Below, piece by piece: positions 1 through 11,300 of a stretch of 64,000 bases of DNA (within the stretch, counting starts at the first letter, position 1; every line of letters begins with the position of its first letter). The notes beneath the pieces are model-generated. The model saw nothing but the letters and a program-made list of their open reading frames with translations. It had not been told where the DNA came from and made no database searches. This DNA comes from Volvox africanus (taxonomy: Eukaryota > Chlorophyta > Chlorophyceae > Chlamydomonadales > Volvocaceae). The stretch spans positions 189,001 through 253,000 of the forward strand of contig BSDZ01000027.1 of the NCBI GenBank assembly GCA_030268105.1, read 5' to 3'. Made by a program: the position numbers and the translations under genes.

Positions 1-587
1 CGGCGGCAGCACCCGAGTGGCAGGCGGCGGGGGCTCGCAGGTTTGCATGTTGTTGGCACCTAGCGGCAGCTTGAGTGGATGGGCGGAGGTGATAAGCGAG
101 CATGTAGACGTGCGAGTGCACGTGCACGACGGCACCGCGGATAGCATGGCGGCGCTTCAAGCGGAGTGCACAGGTGCTTGGGGTTTTGGCATGGGGGTTT
201 CGGAGCTGGGTTTTCTTCGTGTCACTGTCAAATGTGCCATCACATGCAGGAAGCGGCAGAGAACTCATGTACCTGGACGTTGTGCTCCGTCTGAAGAAGA
301 CTGCACGCACCTGATTTTCCACAAGCACGATTTCGCTTTAGATGACGTTCCCCCAATCCGTGGCTTTCTTCTAATACCCCTTCTCCTCGTTATTTACCCC
401 TCCTCATGTCTAGCCCCGCTGACGTCACTGGTCCCGCTGTTTGATTTTGATTCGGTCGCATGCGGTACCACTCGGGCACACTCTCGCAACTGTCATCCCT
501 CCTACGCCATCAACCCACAAGTCTATATGCCTATCGACTTCCCCTCCCGCCACGACAGCGCTCGCTCATCGTCCGGGAGCCGCGGCT

Positions 588-1089
588 TCAACCCCAGGTC
601 CAGTGGCCCGTACCTCGCAACTGCCCCCGCACACTGGGCCTCAGACCGGCGTGAGCTCTGCCGCCGCGGCTAGCCGCCGGACAGCCGCCGGAGCACCACT
701 CCTGAGCTCCAGCAGCAGTGCCGCCGGTGTCTACCCGCCGCCGCGCCATCCGCTTACGGTTGCGGAGGCGGTCACAGCCGCAGCCGCATCGCCGCTCATG
801 CGGCCCAACGTTGGCGGTAGCGGCTTGCAGCACAGGTCCCTCCTCGTCGTCCTCGCTCCATTGGAGCACCTCCACCGCGACGCTGGGCTGCTGACCCAGA
901 TCCCGCAGCGGCTGCTGGTGGTAGACCTTGCGCCTCCTGAAGGCAACGATGGTGAAGGCGGCAGTGGTAGCGTTTGCGCGGGGCGCGGGACTGGCAGCGG
1001 TGATGACAGTGATGGCGTCGGAAAAACGCTGTTCCGGATCTTCAGTGGCGACTTCGAAGTCGGGCCGGACTCGGATTCCGGATCACATC
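588..1089 (-). CDS. possible exon of an unrecognised gene
   Basis: An open frame on the minus strand begins just after a stop near 1090 and runs about 165 codons. It includes a stretch reading TIVAFRRRKVYHQQ and another reading VAVEVLQWSEDDEE, with G or C at most third positions, as in the recognised genes here. The opposite strand also has an open, GC-biased frame over the same bases, so strand and coding status are uncertain. No domain is recognised, and no start or convincing splice sites were assigned. The rest of 1-1230 holds nothing else I can identify. Confidence 0.25.
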
Positions 1090-1252
1090 ATACGGCCCAA
1101 TTTTGTTCGGGACCCATGGGTCGGTGGGGGCAGGGAATGGTGCTTGACTCATACCATCACCTGCACCTGCTCACACGGATGCCAGCGGCCTGCAGGGTGC
1201 TCCTGTCAGGTGAGTGTCTCTGTCTGGTTAAGGGCTTGAAAGGCATCAAGGT

Positions 1253-1345
1253 GTATGTATGTATGTATGTATGTATGTATGTATGTATGTATGTATGTAT
1301 GTATGTATGTATGTATGTATGTATGTATGTATGTATGTATATGTA
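1253..1345. repeat. (GTAT)n microsatellite
   Basis: About 23 uninterrupted copies of the tetranucleotide GTAT. It lies directly after the 20-base motif GCTTGAAAGGCATCAAGGTG (1234-1253), which recurs at 3321-3340 beside a second microsatellite, and directly before the first 792-bp repeat copy. Confidence 0.95.
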
Positions 1346-2137
1346 TGGGTGTTACACTGTGGGCGACTCGCCCTTCAAAGACGAGCACCGGGGGTCCTGA
1401 CCGGACCGAGCCACAGCGCAGGGGAGGAGCACGTGGCTTTTTTTGTCTGTCCTGCCACGTGCTCCCCCTCTCACCAGGGCCAGCGAGCCCTCAGAGGCTC
1501 TCGCCTGGCCACTAACAGAGCACTCAGGGACACCAAGAAACCACAACGGGAAGCAACGGAAAACGGGGGACACCTAGCTGCTCAAGGATGGGGAACCCTC
1601 TCCTCTAACCCGAAACTGACCTGGCAAGAGCCTGACAGACACACACAGATCCCCTCAGAGGAGAAACACCAGCAGGAAAGCACACTCTTACACAGCCGAG
1701 CCGGAAGAACCCAACAAGAGGCGGAGGGGGGGATGACAAGCCAAACTGGCGCCCCCCAAGAAAGGCTTCCGGCCCCACCCAAAGCTGGCCCCGCAGACAC
1801 CTGCACTGCACAAAAAGGAAAGACCTCTCTCGCTGACCCCCCTAAAACCCTAAGGACCCGAGCCCTGGACACAGGTACCTCTAGCCACGAAAGCCTCCAC
1901 CCTCTCCCTTCTCCCCCTCAAGACCTAGACCGTCCTCCCCTTGTCTCTACCTCCCTGACTCTCTCCCTCTTTCCTCCCCCAGAACGTCCTCCTCAAAACT
2001 CCTGCCCTAAAGCCCCTGCTCTGTTCTTGCTGCTCCATGGCCGGTGATGTCAACTAGAACTGCACATCGCATTTGCGTTCCGACTATGGCTAGGATGGCG
2101 TGTTGTGGTCCCACCCGATCCCAACCATATGTATATT
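1346..2137 (-). mobile_element. retroelement-like repeat, copy 1 (short copy)
   Basis: This 792-bp unit is repeated head-to-tail at 2138 onward with only scattered substitutions and small indels. On the minus strand the first part encodes the end of a protein frame (VGPQH...RTEQGL, stop near 2020), followed by about 650 bases without coding potential, ending at a GTGTAACACC-type end beside the (GTAT)n tract. Loss of the upstream part relative to copy 2, together with a simple-repeat 3' tail, is what a 5'-truncated non-LTR element looks like. The family assignment is inference. Confidence 0.55.
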
Positions 2138-3240
2138 GGGTGTTACACTGTGGGCGACTCGCCCTTCAAAGACGAGCACCGGGGGTCCTGACCGGACCGA
2201 GCCACAGCGCAGGGGAGGAACACGTGGCTTTGTCTGTCTGTCCTGCCACGTGCTCCCCCTCTCACTAGGGCCAGCGAGCCCTCATAGGCTCTCGCCTGGC
2301 CACTCACAGAGCACTCAGGGCTACCAAGAAACCACAGGAAGGCCCAACAGAAAACGGGGGACACCTAGCTGCTCAAAGGACGGGGAAACCTCTCCTCTAA
2401 CCCGACACTGACTAGACAGGAGCCTGGCAGACACACACAGTTCCCCTCAGAGGAGAAGCATCAGCAGGAAAGCACACCCTTCCACAGCCAAGCCAGAAGA
2501 ACCCAACAAGAGGCGGAGGGGGGGATGACAAGCCGAACTGGCGCCCCCCTAGAAAGCCTTCCGGCCCCACCCAAAGCTGGCCCCGCAGACACCTGAACTG
2601 CACAACAAGGAAAGACCTCTCTCGCTGAACCCCCCTAAAACCCTAAGGCCCCGAAGCCTGGACACAGGAACCTCTAGCCACGAAACCCTCCACCCTCTCC
2701 CTTCCCCTCCTCAAGATCTAGACCGTCCTCTCCTTGTCTCTACCTCCCTCACTCTCCCCCTTTCCTCCCACAGAACCTCCTCCTCAAAACTCCTGCCCTA
2801 AAGCCCCTGCTCTGTTCTTGCTGCTCCATGGTTGGTGATGTCAACCGGATCTGCACACCGCATTTGCGTGCCAACTATGGCTAGGATGGGATGTTGTGGT
2901 CCCACTTGATCCCAGCCATAGTGAGGTATTCCCAACGCTGCAAAAGAATGCAAGCGTGCCCAAAAGTCGGCAACTGTACGGGCCTGTGCACGGTCCAGGG
3001 GTGAGGTTGCTGTTTGTGTTGGAGTGTCCATTGCTGGCTGTGTCGTAGAGATGCTTGGATGGGTGTTGGCATCTTCCTCTTCCTCTTGAGGGAACCCCCC
3101 TGAACGGTTGAAGAAGTCAGTAATAGCCCGTTGACGGGGTCCCTGCTCTGCTGTGTGGGTCTGTTGTTGCTGCCGCCGTCTGTGGGTAGAAGGCCACTGT
3201 GGCCTGTGTTCTCTTGTTGCCGCCCGGAGACAGTGCCTGC
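2138..3240 (-). mobile_element. retroelement-like repeat, copy 2 (longer copy with ORF remnant)
   Basis: It shares its first roughly 740 bp with copy 1 and extends further on the minus-strand 5' side. A minus frame from about 3240 to 2798 is open and ends in RTEQGL before a stop. It contains the octapeptide QRAITDFF (3110-3133), which fits the PCNA-interacting consensus Q-x-x-h-x-x-F-F, and downstream a related RTVADFW. An acidic run (EEEED) lies between them. No reverse transcriptase is visible in the window, so this is the distal part of an element, or a lineage-specific ORF. Confidence 0.5.
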
Positions 3241-3241
3241 C

Positions 3242-3242
<1 letters not shown>

Positions 3243-3272
<30 letters not shown>

Positions 3273-3376
3273 TGTATGTATGTATGTATGTACACATATA
3301 TAGGTGTATGTATAAGGCATGCTTGAAAGGCATCAAGGTGTATACATATGTATATATATATGTATATATATATATA
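3243..3376. repeat. (ATGT)n and TA-rich microsatellite flanking the glyQ fragment
   Basis: About 12 copies of the ATGT tetranucleotide (3243-3292) grade into TA-rich sequence. The motif GCTTGAAAGGCATCAAGGTG recurs at 3321-3340, and further TA/TATG repeats run to the edge of the bacterial fragment. Confidence 0.9.
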
Positions 3377-3742
3377 TGTGAGAGATTCCCAATCATCTTC
3401 TACAAATCTTATATCATTAATTTTACTATCAATACCTAACTTCTTTAGGCTTTTCAGATAAAGATCCTGAATATCATCTGGGGATGGTTTTAAAATAACT
3501 TGAAACTGGTAATAATGCTGCATTCTATTTGGGTGTTCTGCATATCTACTATCTGTAGGGCGACGGGAAGGCGGCACATAAGCTACCTTCCATGGGTTAG
3601 GCCCCAGACAGCGCAAAACCGTTGCCGGCTGAAACGTACCCGCTCCCATTTCTACATCATAAGGCTGTAAAATGGCACAACCATAGCCTTGCCAAAAATT
3701 TTGTAATTCTAATATAATTTGCTGAAATGATAATTTCTTCAT
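3377..3742 (-). pseudogene. glyQ: bacterial glycyl-tRNA synthetase alpha subunit, 5' fragment
   Basis: The minus strand encodes about 120 residues matching the N-terminus of bacterial GlyQ, the class II alpha chain of the alpha2beta2 enzyme. It begins [18 protein letters not shown] at 3742 and includes the hallmark stretches [49 protein letters not shown] and FVEDDWES. The frame is intact. It stops matching right after DDWES and runs into TA repeat, so well over half of the roughly 290-residue protein is missing. It cannot encode a working enzyme. Base composition is AT-rich, unlike host exons, and there are no introns. The alpha2beta2 enzyme is bacterial/plastid-type; this codon usage suggests an AT-rich bacterium. 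A rickettsial endosymbiont is the likely donor (inference; such symbionts are known in volvocine algae). Confidence 0.92.
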
Positions 3743-3899
3743 ATAAATATTGCTTTCGTAGTGTAATTAAGGCATTGGCTGCAATATACATCGATATCAA
3801 TTAAAAATCACCTAAGAAATTTAACTGAAGGTATAAGAATAAAAACGCTTGGTAAAACAGCAGAATTTGAGTAGTTATTTTTCTTGTAGAAATAAACAA
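3743..3899. other. AT-rich flank of the bacterial fragment
   Basis: Upstream of the glyQ start on the minus strand lie about 155 AT-rich bases without repeats. They look like bacterial upstream DNA carried along with glyQ. A minus frame ending in FLFLYLQLNFLGDF stops at 3801 and could be the tail of a neighbouring bacterial gene, but it cannot be identified. Confidence 0.45.
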
Positions 3900-4008
3900 T
3901 ATATATATATATATATGTAGGGAGGGATATGTTTGTGTATATATATGTGTGTGTATGTATATGTGTGTATATATATAGGGTATATATATATATATATACA
4001 CATATCCC
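3900..4008. repeat. TA/TG microsatellite right of the bacterial fragment
   Basis: Alternating TA runs with interspersed GTGTAT units. Together with 3243-3376 this brackets the bacterial DNA, which therefore sits inside simple-sequence DNA. Confidence 0.85.
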
Positions 4009-4243
4009 TCCCTCAAGCTCTGCTTTCTTCTCTATCTCAGGAACACTTCCCCATGCTCTTTCATCTATTTATCTGTATCTATGTATCCTCTCCAGGGTCC
4101 CCATCTTTCCTTAACGGCCCTCTCCCTCAACACAGGCCCTGCTCCGTTCCCTCAGGCTTGATCCCTGGCGTCGGCTTCCTCCCTCCGCCGCCTCCATCAC
4201 GCTCCCCATCCTCAACCCCTGTTAAATTTGTAATGCCCTGCAG

Positions 4244-4841
4244 CTGGCATCCCGGAACCCGCCGGTGACGGCATCTGGCTACTGCTTCAACTGCTGGCCC
4301 CCCGGGTGCACCGGCCGCTGTGGGAGGCGGTGTCTGAGCTGCAGCACGGGTTGGTGGCCAGCGGACCCTTAGGGGCCCAGTGCAAGGTGCGATAGTCCGA
4401 GCGGGCTTTGGTGCAAGCTGCTGGTGGTTCATTCAGAGCGCACCCAATGTAGGAGGTGTGAGAGGGCAGCGCAATCAGTGAATCACCTCGGTGGATCACA
4501 TGGTGTTTTTCCTCTTGCTTGGACTAGGTGGTAGTAGTGTTTTTAATAGCTCTTTCCATCATTCATTGCGTTCTTAGTTGCGCCCCGTCTCTGAGCTCCT
4601 GTTGGTCTCGCACTGATTTGTGGCCCCCAAAGTTATCTTGTGTGTCTTTCCACTCTGTCTTTCCCTTCCTGCCCGGCAGGAGAATGTGCTATCAGAGATC
4701 CACGGGCGGCTCTGGGGTCTGCTGCGGCCCCTAACGCTGCACCGCCGGGCTCGCGACGTAGACCTTGTCACGATGCGGGTTACGGCCACCAATCTCAATC
4801 TTTATGACCACTTCTCCGCTGCCCGGACGGATGGCGCCTGA
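4244..4841 (+). CDS. hypothetical protein, last two exons
   Basis: Exon 4244-4386 follows a CAG acceptor and ends AAG|gtgcga. It reads IPEPAGDGIWLLLQLLAP...VSELQHGLVASGPLGAQCK. The terminal exon 4680-4841 follows GGCAG and reads ENVLSEIHGRLWGLLRPL...TNLNLYDHFSAARTDGA, then TGA. The frame is maintained across the intron. Strong GC3 bias and clean splice sites support coding. No family is recognised. Upstream exons must exist left of 4244. They may lie beyond the repeat/bacterial block at 1250-4010, in which case that block sits in an intron. Confidence 0.5.
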
Positions 4842-7219
4842 CCTTCAGCAAGATCGTGCATAGGGGCCCAAGAAGCCAACAGATGGACATGTATGAGGAT
4901 ACATAATCGTTAAGGGCACAAGGCAGTTGCTCCGTTGCCCTTATGTCCGGTGGCCGAAATTCAAGATTCCAGTTTCCGGTTCATAATATTTATATTCCTT
5001 ATTTTCAGGTGTCCGACGAGGGCCGCTGATATAAAATATGTATCTATGGGATCCATTGTGGAACGAGGTAGGGTGAAGAGGAAAACACGCAGTGACACGC
5101 ACCTCAAGTGACGGGATTATTTTTGCCTTCGATAGGATTTATTTTCCTGCCCCGGTATGTGTCTCCAATTCCTGTGTCCAGGGGCAAAACCTATGAAGCC
5201 GAAGTGATGAAGGTGCGCTGGAGGACGGCCGGTTAGGGTGTTTTCGGTCTCTTTTTCTCTTGCTGATGAGTTGCGTACTCGCGTGGAAGAAGATTTGACC
5301 GGTTATGTGACAGGAGCGCGCTTAGTGCGGGAGAACTGAACTGCGGGTTCAGAGAGGGGTCGCCGGCACTGATATCGGTTTGTGAGCTGCTTATGTCGTT
5401 ATGGCACTTGGGGGTGCCCCTCCTCGCCCCTGAAACCGGGGTTACCCGCGCCATCCAATCTCAGACCACGTGGAGGTCGGTCAGGACGAATGGAATCGCT
5501 AGTCTAGTTCTGTTAGTTGTACTTCGGTGACGCATGTGCCAGTCGTGTTCCCCGTCGCCATCTGCAGGCTGGTAGCCGTAGATCGAAGCTCCATGGGCAG
5601 GGCTGCGACGCTATTCTGGGACCATTCGGTTCATCATTGGGGCTGGAGAGCAAAAAAGCGAAAAAATAGACAGTGCAAGGTGGCAAGGAGCTGCTGCGCA
5701 GCTACGCATGCGTAGTGTTATCCAATCCATCTTAAAAGCTGGTGTCACTTCCTATACCCTCATCTCTCAACTTTGCAATTGAGGACATTATGTAGCAAAT
5801 TGTATTGACAATCTAATAACTCCCCAAATAATGCTAATCTCCTAAAATAGTAGGCCAGATGGAGGTGGGAGATAGGCTCTCATGCTAGGTTGCCATATAC
5901 ATCCAAACATTTGTCAAAGAGGGCTACTGCAAGTAGTTAATGTGGCATCTCCTTTTCGACAATCAAGAAAACAGAAGACATAGAGGGAATTTATGTACGT
6001 CCTGGACGCACCAAGCTAAGCCATTCAACAGCCTTTACTATTTGCGTGACAGCAAAGCTGTTCAGATTCAACGGCAGGTGTTCCGCAACTGCCATAACAG
6101 GACACATTACTAATCTGACTCCCATCTCACGTAATAGCATTACGAAACCTGGCGAGGATAGACCTCACAATTTATCGTTGTGGTCCGCATAATGTGGGGG
6201 AGGGCCCAACGCTACCGTCGCTGTGGCAGTAGGTGCGTGCTTCCTGGTTTATGATACATACGCGGTCATTAAGTCATTACTAACACGATGCTGTAAAAAT
6301 TTCGGACATAAACGGACAGACGGAGGGAACAACACTATGTATGGTGATCTTCCGTAATAACCGTAATGCAACTCAAATCGATCCTTCAGACCTCGCGCAC
6401 TTAGATAACATCCTCTCAACTAAAGACTCATTCATCATTCGGCTATGTGCCGCGTCAGCCGACTTATCTACCGCATTTGCAATCCTGCCCCAATGGCCTC
6501 CATGCTGTTAAGTTACCGTCTCCAGGGTTGCAGGGGCTGCATTACGGCCGCCCTTAGCTTGCCAAATTCCATTCTAAGCCACCAAAATACAGAAATCTTC
6601 AAAATGCAATGCGGACTTAAAAGGATGAAGTAACTTAATCCAGTGGGTTGGGTTTGAGCCTGATATTATTGGAAAGTGCAGTCAGCTCCCCTCCCCGCTC
6701 TCCGGCCGCCAATCCTGCAGCCTCCTCTCCGGGGACCAAGTAACAACTTACTACGCTTCCAGCCGGCACCTTACGCCGGCGTGCCTTCTTTGGCAATTTT
6801 ATTGTCCTGCTCTCCAGTGGGTGCCGCTGACTCATGTGCGACTAAGGTCCCTACCTTGTCGCCTGCGGTATCGGGGATAGCACTGTTACGGGCTATAAGT
6901 TGCATGTCGGTGTGGCCAGGACAGTCGGGTCAGAGTCGGGTCAGAGTGCGAGCACAGAATAAGTACCTGCACATGAACACAAGCCGGCAAGGCGAAGCGA
7001 GTGGAGCTGCAAGTAGCATGGTGCGACCGTGGGGCCTATGCAGGTGTGTTTGGACAGGCGATGAGCGCTCTATTTGTCATGATGAAAAACAGATCAACAT
7101 GCAGCCGTGTCAGCCATGCACACCGGGACTGTCTAGTCAGCCCCAAGTCATTCAGGGCACCGACTGGAGGACTGCAAATGGGCTATTTTAGGGCATGAAT
7201 CCGCGACGCAGCTCACTTT
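4842..7219. other. stretch without recognisable genes
   Basis: Mixed-composition DNA. The open frames are short and lack codon bias, domains or splice partners. It separates the plus-strand gene ending at 4841 from gene A, converging on the minus strand. I see no tRNA, rRNA or intact mobile element. Confidence 0.5.
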
Positions 7220-7224
7220 TTACA
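7220..7224 (-). terminator. TGTAA polyadenylation signal of gene A
   Basis: TGTAA on the minus strand, about 290 nt past the gene A stop at 7510. TGTAA is the usual polyadenylation signal in volvocine algae. Position and strand fit, but a pentamer this short can occur by chance. Confidence 0.4.
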
Positions 7225-7509
7225 GCTTGAGGCGTCTGAAGCCGAAGGACCAAAGTCGTAACCAACTGCGGAGAGGGAGGAGGCGATAGGTAAGATCTCT
7301 ATCTTAGCATCAGCAGCCGCATAGGCTGTAGCCGCGGCCCCAGGTAATGACATTTGCGTGCTGGCAGAAATGGTACACAGTGAAGTGAGCCATACTCGGA
7401 TACAGGATGTCTAGGTCTCCAAGCACCGGCCAGACGTTTCCGTCCATGTTCGTACGAGGTAAGGGTGCGGATGCCCTCGTGCTGTGGATCCAGGTTGATC
7501 CTCAAGGCC

Positions 7510-8369
7510 TTATTGTGCGTTTCGATGGAATGTCTGTGAAGTGTTTGGAATCACTCCTGTCCTCACCCATCCACCCACCAGAAGGCCCATGACGATGGCG
7601 ATGGGCGTCACCCACTCGGTGTAGCTCGCTCCCCACCCGGTGTGGGCAAGGTAGATGCCGATGTACACATTGGCCCAGGCCAGGAGGATGGTGATTCGTC
7701 CCAGGTTGTGGTGCACAAGGTTCCAGAGGCCGCGCCTCTTGGCGCCAGGGTCGGGCCGGATGTAGGCGACCACCACCTGCGCCCCCGCCGCCGCCATCAC
7801 CGCGATGCCGATTTTTTCGTGCGCCTCCGACATGTCACCCTCCACCTCCTCGAACTTGACGAACGCCACAACGAACCCCGCGATGAACAGCGCCACACCG
7901 GTCCACTGGCAGCCCAGGTGCAGCCAAAACCAAAGGTGCTTGCCAGCCACCTTGACGTCGCGCAACAGCCACCTGAGAGGGGGAACATTGGGTGTGGCGG
8001 ATGAACATGTGTGAGGTGTGTATGACGCGCATCTCCCCGGGCTTGAAGCGGGCCCGGCCAGGTGCGCTTGCGTGTGTGTTGCAAGTGCTTTATGTGTGTA
8101 TGTGTATGTGTGAAGTGAGGGGGTCATGAACCCACACACCCCCAGGTCTTACCTGTGGGCCGGCAGTAGCGTTCCCAGCGGCAGTAGCAGCCCCCACGCC
8201 ACTGCCATCAACGCGCCGTGCACATTCACCCAGTACTCATCATCGCCCCCAGACTCCTGCAACGAGCCCCCCGTCAAGTCCAGAAAAAATCCGCCCACAT
8301 TGCTGCTCTTGTGCTGGACGAGAGCCTTTGCAGGGCTGATGGCCCAGATAAGGCCCAGTTGTGCAACGC
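7510..8369 (-). other. cytochrome b561 domain of gene A
   Basis: Exons 8369-8153 and 7972-7510 encode the membrane part. The histidines expected to hold two b hemes are visible in VHGALMAVAW, WFWLHLGCQWTG, EAHEKIG and LVHHNLGR. The segments around them are hydrophobic, giving about five membrane spans. The RPDP...WNLVHHNLGR pattern and the YIGIYL helix are typical of DOMON-linked b561 proteins. The domain follows DOMON 3 directly. Confidence 0.9.
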
Positions 8370-11300
8370 CTGATGGGGTATACGAAGCATTTAGTCCCGG
8401 TGTGTGCGCAAGTGAGTACGTGTGTGTGGGGGGGTGAAGGTTGAAGTGTAGAAATGTAGGGAAGGCAAGTACAGCAGCCCACAAACAGCGATTGGACATC
8501 GAGAAACAAAGCCTGTAACGTGATCTCAAAGACATATGTATGATCGTAACGCCCATTCACTCCTCACGCTCACTTCCAGAGGTGGCGAGCGAGCGACGGC
8601 GGCCGCCCACAGAGGTGCTATTGCTGTTGCTACTGCCGGTGGCGGACCTCAAGTCCGGAGACGCCTTCGCACGACTGTCAACCAGACGGCGGCTGAAGCA
8701 GATGGTTGTGATGCCCGTAGATGAGTTGTATATGACACCGGTGTCGTACGCCCATGATGGGTTTGTCAAGTCGTTATTGCTCAAGGCCGCACCCTGATGT
8801 GTTTAGGGGAATCATTGTGCCACCAGAAGGGGTGGGGGTTTAAGTCAAGGCGGGAAGTTTGCGGTGCGAGAAACGACGGGAGAAGCGAAGACAAGGTTCA
8901 GATCCAGGATCCCAGAAGTCCAAAAAATATTTTCGACATCTGTGTCACTTCCTCGCCAGTTTGGGTCTGAATTCCGTTTCCACAGACGAACTGAACCTCG
9001 AAAGAAACCCAGCTACGCCAATCATACTCATACTCCTGACCCCGCCATTATTCATCCCCTCCCCCCACAACGTCGACCGCTCGAGCCCCGTCTGCACAGC
9101 TTCGTACCGATGCGTAGTACGTGTTGAGCGAGGAGCCAGCCCAGCCCAGGGCGATGTCGCTCGGGTACATGCTGCTTGGATCGGAATTGAAGCCGATGGC
9201 AACGTAGCCTGTCAGAAGGGTTGAGGGGGAAGCGATGTTGGGAGTGTCAGATGGGTCGGGCGTGCAGGGACTCGGGATGCGAGGATTCGGGGGGAGCAGC
9301 TCAGCAAGCCGAGGTAGCCTAACCAGGCACACACAAGGCGTTCCTTTCCTGACAGGCAAAACGCAAGGACACACGACTTCACAATCACCATCACAACGCG
9401 GACAGATATATGGATGCACGTCAGCGCGTTGAGCCATCATACCTTGGATATTTGCCTGTACGGCCAAGTGGAGGGTGCCGTACTTGGCCAGATCAGCGGC
9501 CTGCGGACGTGTGTGGGCGGACAGGGGAAAGCAGGGATTGAGACGGTGGTCTTGAAAAGCAGGGTGGTGGCTGTGTGCATGTAAATGAATGAACATGACA
9601 AAGTGAACGCAAAAACGACGAAAAGAAAGTGGAGTGACTCATGCCTCCGATATTTCCTCCCTCGTCCTTTCCCAGGGCAGAGGTGAGGAAACGCAATAAA
9701 GCAATGATACTCGTACCATTCTCTTACGTCGTCATCGCAAGTTCACATACCGTAAGTGTTGTACGAGTGGCCGGGGTGCACGGGTTGGCAGGGGCGGTGG
9801 AGGAGTTGATGCTCCAGTGCAGGGTGATCTTGTCCTGTGGGTCGTACGGATTAAAACACAAACCACACACACGGACGGTTGCGGACGGGGATGGCCATGC
9901 CAAAGATGATGCATCCGGGTTGGATGTTTTGCCCTCACTGGGGAAAACCTTATAATCTACATCACTGGCTGGCAGCTTGGCGCGACGTATGGCACGCAGA
10001 TCACAGACAGAGCGTTACCACACGGGAGGCAGCCCAAGTTAGCACTTGATACTACTTGGATTCATAGAATCTGGGAAAACCTCTTCTGTAGCTGATTTTA
10101 GCTTCAGACAGGATGGTAAGAAATGTGAGGCCCCCTACTGCACGTACACCACAAGCTCACAACATGAGATGTACTCGGTGTGTACCCCTGCTGTACTCGG
10201 TGTGATTGCTTGACAAACATATCATCTACAACACGCTGCGCGGATAAGGTTCCCACCCGAGTTGCGACGCAGTCGTAGCCCAGGGTGCTCGGCACGCAGG
10301 AGGTGCCCGGGGGCGGGGCTGGAGGCGCGACTGGAGCCGGCAGGGACGTTGGCTGCAGTAGCTGCGAAGGACGAGGGCCGAGATGTTGGGAGATTTAATT
10401 AATAATGACCTAATTGACGGCTTGTAAACGTTAGGATTTGGTTTCTGGAAGGGTTACTTTGTAGCCGGAATAAGAAATCACCTTATTCTCCGACGCCGGC
10501 AACGTGCCCTCCAGCGTAGGGTTCAGGAACAATCCGCCCACATTACTGCTGAAGTGCTGGACGAGACCCTTTGCAGGGCTGATGGCCCAGATAAGGCCCA
10601 GTTGTGCAACGCCTGATGGGGTATACGAAGCATTTAGTCCCGGTGTGTGCGTAAATGAGTACGTGTGTGGGGGGGCCGAAGGTTGAAGTGTAGAAATGTA
10701 GGGAAGGCAAGTACAGCAGCCCACAAACAGCGATTGGACATCGAGAAACAAAGCCTGTAACGTGATCTCAAAGACATATGTATGATCGTAACGCCCATTC
10801 ACTCCTCACGCTCACTTCCAGAGGTGGCGAGCGAGCGACGGCGGCCGCCCACAGAGGTGCTATTGCTGTTGCTACTGCCGGTGGCGGACCTCAAGTCCGG
10901 AGACGCCTTCGCACGACTGTCAACCAGACGGCGGCTGAAGCAGATGGTTGTGATGCCCGTAGATGAGTTGTATATGACACCGGTGTCGTACGCCCATGAT
11001 GGGTTTGTCAAGTCGTTATTGCTCAAGGCCGCACCCTGATGTGTTTAGGGGAATCATTGTGCCACCAGAAGGGGTGGGGGTTTAAGTCAAGGCGGGAAGT
11101 TTGCGGTGCGAGAAACGACGGGAGAAGCGAAGACAAGGTTCAGATCCAGGATCCCAGAAGTCCAAAAAATATTTTCGACATCTGCGTCACTTCCTCGCCA
11201 GTTTGGGTCTGAATTCCGTTTCCACAGACGAACTGAACCTCGAAAGAAACCCAGCTACGCCAATCATCCTTCACATAAAAAAGTAAGGATAATGTTGCAG

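Noticed and set aside
1206..1388. Frames coding YVCM or HTYI repeats
   Set aside because: Pure translations of the GTAT microsatellite, not genes.
1253..3292. CRISPR-like array
   Set aside because: The regular short repeats have no spacers. They are tetranucleotide microsatellites in a eukaryotic genome.
8240..8560. 106-codon minus frame repeated at 10431-10802
   Set aside because: It reads through the intron upstream of a DOMON exon in the wrong frame. The true exons are 8369-8153 and 10612-10482.
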